In this document: piece by piece, positions 1 through 5,038 of the stretch
How the letters are laid out: every line of letters begins with the position of its first letter
Position numbering within the stretch: the stretch's first letter is position 1
Assembly: GCA_023254815.1 (NCBI GenBank)
Contig: JALRKI010000088.1
Location: forward strand, 1-5,038
DNA length: 5,038 nucleotides
Direction: 5' to 3'
DNA from: Flavobacteriaceae bacterium
Lineage (GTDB): Bacteria; Bacteroidota; Bacteroidia; Flavobacteriales; Flavobacteriaceae
Notes under the pieces: generated by a model
What the model was told of the DNA's origin: nothing
The model's database searches: none
The model's input: the letters and a program-made list of their open reading frames with translations, nothing else
Position numbers and translations under genes: made by a program

Positions 1-450
1 CATCCTTATGAAGAAGTGGCTTACGACCTCATCCCTCTGGATAACAAAAGAAATGACATTGGTATGGGAATGGTTGGAAGTCTTCCTCAATCCCTTAATA
101 AAATGGAGTTTTTAGATTTGTTATACTCCAAATTCAATTGCCAACAAATTAGATACACAGATTGTGACAAAAATCAAATTACCAAAGTCGCAGTTCTTGG
201 GGGATCTGGAAGTTTTGCTATAAGCAACGCCAAAGCCAGTGGCGCCGATGCTTTTATCACATCTGATCTCAAGTATCACGACTTTTTCCGAGCGGAAAAC
301 GATTTGTTATTGGTAGATATTGGACATTATGAAAGCGAACAGTTTACAAAAAAATTGATTGCTGATTATCTTAAGGAAAAAATACCTAATTTTGCAATCC
401 TTGTAACAGCAATTAACACGAATCCCGTAAGGTATTATAAGCATGGCTAA
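1..450 (+). CDS. NIF3/YbgI-family dinuclear metal-centre protein, C-terminal part (5' end outside window)
   Basis: The reading frame is open from the first base, so the window holds the last 149 residues of a longer protein; a GTG at position 16 is internal and not the start. Bacteroidota members of this family are usually about 365 residues with a PII-like insert. Family hallmarks visible are HPYEEVAYD at the left edge, the GGSGSF turn, GADAFITSDLKYHDFF, and GHYESE. In the last motif the His (325-327) and the second Glu (337-339) match the two C-terminal metal ligands known from YbgI-type structures; the N-terminal ligands lie outside. The family forms hexameric rings with two metal ions per subunit. 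Its true function is unsettled, and the 'GTP cyclohydrolase 1 type 2' label is weakly founded. The protein has no export signal in the visible part and is presumably cytoplasmic. Its last 8 bp overlap the next gene, implying translational coupling. The family call is firm. Confidence 0.93.
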   Translation, partial: HPYEEVAYDLIPLDNKRNDIGMGMVGSLPQSLNKMEFLDLLYSKFNCQQIRYTDCDKNQITKVAVLGGSGSFAISNAKASGADAFITSDLKYHDFFRAENDLLLVDIGHYESEQFTKKLIADYLKEKIPNFAILVTAINTNPVRYYKHG

Positions 451-1222
451 AACAGTAGAAATTTCGGTAGAAGAGCGCCTAAGAGCACTATATAACTTGC
501 AATTGATCGACTCTAGAGTAGATGAAATCCGCATGGTACGCGGTGAATTGCCATTGGAAGTTCAAGACCTAGAAGATGAAATTCAAGGATTAACCACGCG
601 ACTAGACAAATTGGAAGCAGGTATTATTGAGCTTAATGATCAAATCAAGGCAAAGAAAAATTTGATTGAAGAAGCGAGGTTGTTGATAAAAAAATACGCC
701 GAACAACAAAAAAATGTTCGAAACAATAGAGAATACAATTCACTATCTAAAGAAATTGAATTCCAAGAATTGGAAATGCAGCTTGCTGAAAAACATATAG
801 CAGAATATTATGCCTCAATAGAGCAAAAAAATGAAGTTATTGCCGGGACCAAAGCTCAAATTGAAGAGCGCTCAAACCACCTGAAACACAAGCAAGCCGA
901 ACTGGGTGACATCATGGCCGAAACGGAAAAAGAAGAAACTGCATTACTCGAAAAATCAAAAGAATACCAAGGCTTAATTGAGGAGCGACTGATTGCTGCT
1001 TACAACCGCATCAGAAAAAATGTTAAAAACGGTTTGGCCGTTGTTGCTATTGAGAGAGGTGCCTCAGGAGGGTCTTTCTTTACCATACCGCCTCAAGTAC
1101 AATTTGAAATCGCAGCACGTAAACGCATCATTATCGACGAGCATAGTGGACGTATTTTGGTCGATTCAGAATTGGCGGAAGAGCAAAAAAACAAAATGGC
1201 GGCAATGTTAGCCTCACTCTAA
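443..1222 (+). CDS. Coiled-coil protein of the CT398/DUF164 'C4 zinc ribbon' family, lacking all zinc-ligand cysteines
   Basis: This is a 259-residue cytoplasmic protein with no signal peptide or membrane segment. Residues about 10-190 are charged and rich in Glu, Lys, Gln and Leu with heptad-like spacing, as in the family's long antiparallel helical hairpin. NNREYNSL (94-101) is the conserved turn region. The C-terminal domain (about 195-245) keeps the family framework (NGLAVV, ERGA, IPPQ, GRILVD). Where the family normally has CxxC twice, this protein has SGGS (S208, S211) and DEHS (D232, S235), and there is no cysteine anywhere in it. Structure suggests it can no longer bind zinc in the usual way. 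Family members are proposed to be scaffold or nucleic-acid-binding proteins, but no firm role is known. The start ATG lies inside the end of the NIF3-family gene (8-bp overlap), and that gene order is common in several phyla, suggesting a shared process. Confidence 0.88.
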   Translation: MAKTVEISVEERLRALYNLQLIDSRVDEIRMVRGELPLEVQDLEDEIQGLTTRLDKLEAGIIELNDQIKAKKNLIEEARLLIKKYAEQQKNVRNNREYNSLSKEIEFQELEMQLAEKHIAEYYASIEQKNEVIAGTKAQIEERSNHLKHKQAELGDIMAETEKEETALLEKSKEYQGLIEERLIAAYNRIRKNVKNGLAVVAIERGASGGSFFTIPPQVQFEIAARKRIIIDEHSGRILVDSELAEEQKNKMAAMLASL

Positions 1223-1270
1223 GATATTTGGTTCATTTTTTTTTACAAACTCAATCAAAACCCCATTGAT

Positions 1271-1918
1271 ATGAATATTGTGATGTTCGCTCTATCCCTA
1301 TTTTTACTTGGCTGCAATCAACAAGTTCAAGCCAATAAGCAAACCGAATTATCAAGTCAGCCTCCTGTTGAAGTACCTATGGAAAACGGGTTGTCAAAGG
1401 CGTATTTTGCTAGTGGATGCTTTTGGTGTGTCGAGGCTGTATTTGAAAGCGTCAAAGGAGTTACAGAAGTTATCAATGGATATGCTGGTGGCACAACTCC
1501 TACCATCAATTACGAAATGAGTAATACTGGGAAAACAGGTCATGCTGAAACCGTTGAAGTTATTTACGACCCAAAAATTGTCAAATTTTCTGCGCTGTTG
1601 GATGTTTATTTTGGCTCTCAAGATCCGCTACAGGTCAATGGACAAGGTCCCGATCACGGCTCGCAGTACCGCTCAATCATTTTTTATCAAAATGACCAGC
1701 AAAAAAAATTGATTCTCCAAAAGAAAGAGGCATTGTCCAAATTGCTTAATGCTAACATCGCAGCCGAAGTTTTGCCTTTTCAAAAATTCTTTAAGGGTGA
1801 AGAGTATCATCAAGATTACGAAAAAAATCATCCCAACCATCCTTACATCCAAAAGGTGTCCATTCCTAGATTGAATCGGTTCAAGAAAAAATTTCCCGAG
1901 CTATTGAAGGAAGACTAA
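1271..1918 (+). CDS. msrA: Peptide-methionine (S)-S-oxide reductase MsrA, probable lipoprotein
   Basis: MsrA reduces methionine-S-sulfoxide in proteins or free methionine, repairing oxidative damage. The 215-residue protein shows the family motifs in order: GCFWC (49-53, catalytic C50), NGYAGG, GHAETVEV, QGPDHGSQYRS and EEYHQDY. The N-terminus is a short hydrophobic stretch ending in LLGC (12-15), a good lipobox with C15 as the lipidated residue. It is followed by a polar linker to about residue 42, so export and anchoring in the cell envelope are likely. The only other cysteines are C50 and C53; C53 probably resolves the sulfenic acid, as in the CxxC-type MsrA of Bacillus, rather than the C-terminal cysteines used in E. 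coli. There is no fused MsrB domain. The ATG at 1271 is the first in frame after the previous gene's stop; an ATG at 1283 is possible but would cut the signal too short. The signal lacks a basic n-region. Confidence 0.93.
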   Translation: MNIVMFALSLFLLGCNQQVQANKQTELSSQPPVEVPMENGLSKAYFASGCFWCVEAVFESVKGVTEVINGYAGGTTPTINYEMSNTGKTGHAETVEVIYDPKIVKFSALLDVYFGSQDPLQVNGQGPDHGSQYRSIIFYQNDQQKKLILQKKEALSKLLNANIAAEVLPFQKFFKGEEYHQDYEKNHPNHPYIQKVSIPRLNRFKKKFPELLKED

Positions 1919-1923
1919 GTCCA

Positions 1924-1952
1924 TTTTAACCAGAGTATATTTCGTACCTTTG
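1924..1952 (+). promoter_or_regulatory. Putative Bacteroidota sigma-A type promoter for kynU-kmo-ridA
   Basis: TACCTTTG at 1945-1952 matches the Bacteroidota -7 consensus TAnnTTTG exactly. A weak T-rich -33 candidate (TTTT, 1924-1927) lies 17 bp upstream. Transcription would begin a few bases after 1952, giving a very short leader of roughly 15 bases before the kynU ATG at 1975. It sits in the only gap that separates the kynurenine genes from msrA. The -7 match is seen directly; the -33 element and the start site are inferred. Confidence 0.55.
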
Positions 1953-1972
1953 TTAAACTCGGTAAACAAAGG
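1947..1972. repeat. Inverted repeat (8-bp perfect arms) overlapping the kynU promoter, possible operator
   Basis: The left arm CCTTTGTT (1947-1954) and the right arm AACAAAGG (1965-1972) are perfect reverse complements separated by 10 bp. The left arm covers most of the -7 box and the right arm ends 2 bp before the kynU ATG. The position suits a repressor operator that would block RNA polymerase. If transcription begins inside the dyad, the left arm would not be in the RNA, so a DNA-level role is more likely than an RNA hairpin. No regulator gene is visible in the window, and a chance dyad cannot be excluded. Confidence 0.4.
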
Positions 1973-1974
1973 AA

Positions 1975-3243
1975 ATGAAATTTCAGTCAGGCTTAGAGTT
2001 TGCAAAACACTTAGACGCAACAGATGAATTGAGTGAATTTCGAACACAATTTCACATTCCTACCGATCAATCTGGCAAACCCCTAATATACTTCTGTGGT
2101 AACTCTTTAGGACTTCAACCAAAAGTTACTAAATCTTTTGTTGAAACTGAGCTGGATAAATGGGCTCAACTGGGCGTAGAAGGGCACACCCAAGGTCACT
2201 TTCCATGGCTTCATTATCATGAGTTTTTGACCGAAGCCATGGCAGAAATTGTGGGTGCGAAAAATCACGAAGTGGTCGTAATGAATTCCTTGACAGTCAA
2301 TTTACATCTCATGATGGCATCGTTCTTTCAACCAACCAAGAGTCGATTTAAAATTTTAATTGAAAGCGACGTTTTTCCTTCGGACAAATACGCTGTGGAA
2401 TCTCAACTCAGACATCACCATCTCGATCCACAAGAAAGCTTGATATTGTGGTCACCTAGAGCAGGGGAAATATTGCCGAATTACGATGATTTAGAGCAGA
2501 TCATGAAAGATCAAGGTAATGAAATTGCCTTGGTGATGATAGGTGGAGTAAACTATTACACTGGGCAATATTTTGACCTCAAGAGAATTACTCGACTTGG
2601 ACATCAATATGGTTGTATGGTTGGATTTGACTGTGCACATGGCGCTGGAAATGTGGCCCTTAACCTTCATGATAGCGAAGCCGATTTTGCCATTTGGTGC
2701 ACTTATAAATACCTTAATTCAGGGCCTGGGAGTTTGAGTGGTTGTTTTGTTCACGAAAGACATGCCGATAAACCAGAACTAAACAGATTGTCTGGGTGGT
2801 GGAATCACAATAAGGAAACTCGATTTAACATGCGCCAGCCGTTCGATCAGCTTTTTGGAGCCGAAGGATGGCAATTGAGCAATCCTCCAATCCTATCAAT
2901 GGCAGCCATTCGTGCCTCCCTGAACCTATTTAAGACGGCGGGAATGCCCGCCTTGATTGACAAATCGAAAAAACTAACCGAATATTTTGAGTTCATGTTA
3001 GCGGCCCTAAGAGATGATAGAATTGAGGTAATTACTCCAAAAAATATCAACGAAAGAGGCTGTCAACTCAGTATTCGAATCAAAAATGCCGACAGATCAA
3101 TACATGACAAATTGACCAAAGCTGGGGTCATTTCCGATTGGCGTGAGCCCGATGTGATTCGAGTAGCACCCGTGCCTCTTTACAATCGATTTGAAGACAT
3201 CTTTCAAATGGTCCAACTATTTAAAATAATACTCAATGACTAA
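1975..3243 (+). CDS. kynU: Kynureninase (L-kynurenine / 3-hydroxykynurenine hydrolase)
   Basis: This is a PLP-dependent fold-type I enzyme that cleaves kynurenine to anthranilate plus alanine, or 3-hydroxykynurenine to 3-hydroxyanthranilate plus alanine. Its 422 residues are the normal bacterial length. Visible landmarks are YFCGNSLGLQP (39-49), the phosphate-binding NSLTVN (104-109), FPSDKY (134-139), FDCAH (218-222) with D219 for the PLP ring nitrogen, CTYKYLNSGPG with K245 as the Schiff-base lysine, SGWW (273-276), and R396 in RVAPVPLYNRF, where the substrate carboxylate is bound. H71, S302 and N303 align by motif with human H102, S332 and N333, which favour 3-hydroxykynurenine. No signal peptide is present, so it is cytosolic. 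The gene follows its own promoter-like site, is first in the operon, and ends 8 bp inside kmo. AAAGGAA lies directly before the ATG, too close to act as a normal Shine-Dalgarno sequence. Confidence 0.96.
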   Translation: MKFQSGLEFAKHLDATDELSEFRTQFHIPTDQSGKPLIYFCGNSLGLQPKVTKSFVETELDKWAQLGVEGHTQGHFPWLHYHEFLTEAMAEIVGAKNHEVVVMNSLTVNLHLMMASFFQPTKSRFKILIESDVFPSDKYAVESQLRHHHLDPQESLILWSPRAGEILPNYDDLEQIMKDQGNEIALVMIGGVNYYTGQYFDLKRITRLGHQYGCMVGFDCAHGAGNVALNLHDSEADFAIWCTYKYLNSGPGSLSGCFVHERHADKPELNRLSGWWNHNKETRFNMRQPFDQLFGAEGWQLSNPPILSMAAIRASLNLFKTAGMPALIDKSKKLTEYFEFMLAALRDDRIEVITPKNINERGCQLSIRIKNADRSIHDKLTKAGVISDWREPDVIRVAPVPLYNRFEDIFQMVQLFKIILND

Positions 3244-4606
3244 ACCTGTTGTTATTTTGGGTGCCGGTCTTTGCGGTTCCCTCTTAGCTTTAAGACTGGC
3301 ACAGAGAGGACTCAATGTAGAGGTTTATGAAAAACGATCTGACTTGAGAAAAGCACATTCCGAGGGTGGAAGGTCCATTAATTTGGCCTTCTCTGATCGC
3401 GGTAACAAAGGAATGAAATTGGTTGGGCTTGAAAAAAAAGTATTGTCTCTATGTATTCCCATGACTGGTCGAATGCTGCATCAGAAAAATGGAGCAAAAC
3501 AACTTTCGCCCTACAGTGGTAGGACTCACGAATACATCAACTCCATTTCCCGCCAAGGGTTAACAGCCCTAATTTTGGACGAAGCGGAAGCCATGCCCAA
3601 CGTAACTTTGCACTTCAATCACCCTTGCAGTTCTGTGAACATAGAGCGTAAGATCGCTTATTTTTTTAATGAGATAGAGAACAAGTCTATTGAGGTAAAA
3701 GGAGAAGTAATTTTTGGCACCGACGGAGCTGGATCCTCATTGCGAAAAAGTTACGAATCTCATCCCTTATTCAACATCAACGTCAGTCAGGAGTTTCTTT
3801 CTCATGGCTACAAAGAACTTGAAATACCTCCAGCCAACAATGGTGGATTCAGGGCTGAGAACAACGCGCTCCATATTTGGCCTAGAGGCGAATACATGTG
3901 CATCGCTTTGCCCAATTTGGATGGAAGCTTTACCGTAACTCTCTTTTTGAATAACACCGAAGGTGAATTCAATTTTTCAAATCTTAAAGATGCCAATGCA
4001 GTAACTCATTTTTTTAAGTCTGAATTCGAGGATTTATTTGTTCTGATGCCGAATTTGATTGAAGATTTTTTCAGCAATCCAACTTCAAATTTGGGGACTA
4101 TCAAGTGTGACCGTTGGCATTATAAGGGGAATACCTTGTTGATGGGTGATGCTGCTCATGCCATTGTGCCCTTCTATGGACAAGGCATGAATGCCTCCTT
4201 TGAGGACGTTGTAGTCCTTGATGAAGCCATAGAAAACCATGGCGGCAATTGGCAACAAGTTTTTGAGGCTTATCAAGCTAACCGTAAAAAGGACACAGAT
4301 GCTATTGCTGATTTGGCTATTGACAACTTTCATGAAATGAAAGATCACGTCGCCAATCCTATATTTAGAGAAAAAAGACGGTTAGAAATTTTGCTCGAGC
4401 AACAATTCCCAGATTCCTATTTTTCTAAATACGCTTTAGTGACTTTCAATGAACATATTGGCTATCGAGAAGCCATGCTTAGAGGTCGGGCTCAAGATCA
4501 ATTCCTGTTGGACCAAATAAGTGAAAATAATCCCATTATTCATGGTGATTTAGAAACATTATTAACAGAGATCAACCGGCATGGATTGGAAGCAATAAAC
4601 AATTAA
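3236..4606 (+). CDS. kmo: Kynurenine 3-monooxygenase (FAD-dependent)
   Basis: KMO is a group A flavoprotein hydroxylase that converts L-kynurenine to 3-hydroxykynurenine with NADPH and O2. The 456-residue protein has the N-terminal dinucleotide-binding GAGLCG (9-14), the DG-type motif GTDGAGS (161-167), and the FAD-ribityl motif MGDAAHAIVPFYGQGMNASFED (303-323). Substrate-site residues known from the human and Pseudomonas enzymes can be placed by spacing: R79 and Y93 (14 apart, as human R85/Y99), and N364 and Y399 (35 apart, as human N363/Y398). This makes KMO much more likely than a generic aromatic hydroxylase. The C-terminus (LTEINRHGLEAINN) is polar, so the transmembrane anchor of mitochondrial KMO is absent and the enzyme is probably soluble. 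Its ATG overlaps the end of kynU by 8 bp, so the two are almost certainly coupled. The product is the preferred substrate predicted for the neighbouring KynU. Confidence 0.95.
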   Translation: MTKPVVILGAGLCGSLLALRLAQRGLNVEVYEKRSDLRKAHSEGGRSINLAFSDRGNKGMKLVGLEKKVLSLCIPMTGRMLHQKNGAKQLSPYSGRTHEYINSISRQGLTALILDEAEAMPNVTLHFNHPCSSVNIERKIAYFFNEIENKSIEVKGEVIFGTDGAGSSLRKSYESHPLFNINVSQEFLSHGYKELEIPPANNGGFRAENNALHIWPRGEYMCIALPNLDGSFTVTLFLNNTEGEFNFSNLKDANAVTHFFKSEFEDLFVLMPNLIEDFFSNPTSNLGTIKCDRWHYKGNTLLMGDAAHAIVPFYGQGMNASFEDVVVLDEAIENHGGNWQQVFEAYQANRKKDTDAIADLAIDNFHEMKDHVANPIFREKRRLEILLEQQFPDSYFSKYALVTFNEHIGYREAMLRGRAQDQFLLDQISENNPIIHGDLETLLTEINRHGLEAINN

Positions 4607-4620
4607 CTATCTTTATTCTC

Positions 4621-5038
4621 ATGTCAGAAGGAAAAATTATACCAGGCAAAGCAACTCCCAGAGGAGCTTATCCGCATATTAAACGAGTCGGCAACTTCTT
4701 ATTTGTATCTGGCACAAGTTCAAGAAAGGCCGATAATACCATTGATGGTGTTGATGTTATTGACGCTATGGGGACCAAGCATTTGGACATTAAAACTCAA
4801 ACCAAAGCGGTATTGGAAAACATCAAAGACTTTCTTTCGGAAGAAGGAGCCAGTCTTAAGGATGTGGTTGACGTCACCGTATTCTTGGTAAACATGAATG
4901 ATTTTGCGGGCTATAATGAAGTTTATGCCACCTATTTTGACCACAAAACTGGACCAGCCCGAACAACTGTTGCTGTGCACCAACTCCCACATCCGGATCT
5001 ATTAATCGAAATTAAAGTGACTGCCTTCAAAAAAAAGC
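4621..5038 (+). CDS. RidA-family protein, probable 2-aminomuconate deaminase (3' end outside window)
   Basis: An open frame from ATG 4621 runs 139 codons to the right edge without a stop. Characterised 2-aminomuconate deaminases (AmnD/NbaF) are about 140 residues, so only a few codons are probably missing. Recognisable segments are RGAYPHIKRVGNFLFVSGTS (14-33), LDIKTQTKAVLENI (55-68), NMNDFAGYNEVY (91-102) and ARTTVAVHQLPHPDLLIEIK (113-132). R114 and E130 fall at the conserved RidA active-site positions. The long match to the aminomuconate deaminase subgroup, and its place 14 bp after kmo, favour deamination of 2-aminomuconate to 4-oxalocrotonate plus ammonia over the general RidA role of clearing reactive enamines. 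No Shine-Dalgarno sequence precedes the ATG. Fold and family are sure; the specific substrate is inferred. A run of eight A (5029-5036) lies near the end of the visible frame. Confidence 0.88.
   Translation, partial: MSEGKIIPGKATPRGAYPHIKRVGNFLFVSGTSSRKADNTIDGVDVIDAMGTKHLDIKTQTKAVLENIKDFLSEEGASLKDVVDVTVFLVNMNDFAGYNEVYATYFDHKTGPARTTVAVHQLPHPDLLIEIKVTAFKKK

Noticed and set aside
16..18. GTG at 16 as the start of a short 144-residue protein
   Set aside because: The codons before it (HPYEE) continue the NIF3-family motif, so the gene begins outside the window.
1223..1230. GATATTTG ahead of msrA as a TAnnTTTG promoter box
   Set aside because: One consensus base is wrong and no -33 element is convincing; msrA may simply be read through from upstream.
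1236..1244. Run of nine T after the coiled-coil gene, possible intrinsic terminator
   Set aside because: Only a weak 4-bp stem (TTAG/CTAA around the stop codon) lies upstream and it is not adjacent to the T run; no GC-rich hairpin is present.
4085..4348. 87-codon open frame on the minus strand
   Set aside because: It lies within kmo opposite the conserved FAD-binding motif region and resembles no known protein.
4720..4992. 90-codon open frame on the minus strand
   Set aside because: It is entirely opposite the aminomuconate deaminase gene, whose + frame carries clear family motifs; the minus frame encodes nothing recognisable.
5029..5036. A8 run near the end of the deaminase frame as a programmed slippage site
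   Set aside because: It encodes a lysine-rich tail just before the expected stop; no downstream structure can be seen and the window ends 2 bases later.

Overview
This window looks like chromosomal DNA from a member of the Bacteroidota, probably a flavobacterium or close relative. The sequence is AT-rich. Most starts lack a Shine-Dalgarno sequence, and there is a TAnnTTTG-type promoter box ahead of kynU. The NIF3-family/coiled-coil gene pair and the style of the proteins also fit that phylum. The assignment rests on these traits and on recognising protein families by eye, not on a database search.

All six genes are on the + strand and packed tightly. From 1 to 1222 there is a translationally coupled pair: the C-terminal part of a NIF3/YbgI-family metal protein, then a coiled-coil protein of the CT398/DUF164 'zinc ribbon' family. 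In this copy all four zinc-binding cysteines have been replaced. A 48-bp gap leads to msrA (1271-1918), a methionine sulfoxide reductase that appears to be an exported lipoprotein.

After a 56-bp gap holding a Bacteroidota-type promoter and an overlapping inverted repeat, a kynurenine-pathway operon runs to the end of the window. It contains kynU (kynureninase, 1975-3243), kmo (kynurenine 3-monooxygenase, 3236-4606, overlapping kynU by 8 bp) and a RidA-fold protein that best matches 2-aminomuconate deaminase (from 4621, running off the right edge).

KMO would hydroxylate kynurenine and KynU would cleave 3-hydroxykynurenine to 3-hydroxyanthranilate and alanine. The deaminase acts several steps later, on 2-aminomuconate. 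The operon therefore points to tryptophan/kynurenine breakdown for carbon and nitrogen through the 3-hydroxyanthranilate/2-aminomuconate route rather than to NAD synthesis alone. The steps between (3-hydroxyanthranilate dioxygenase, ACMS decarboxylase, aminomuconate semialdehyde dehydrogenase) are not in the window and may lie downstream.

I see no mobile elements, CRISPR arrays, tRNA or rRNA genes, and no non-coding stretch longer than about 60 bp. Nothing here looks like a wholly undescribed system. The most unusual points are the cysteine-free 'zinc ribbon' protein, the dyad at the kynU promoter, and the human-like specificity residues in the kynureninase.
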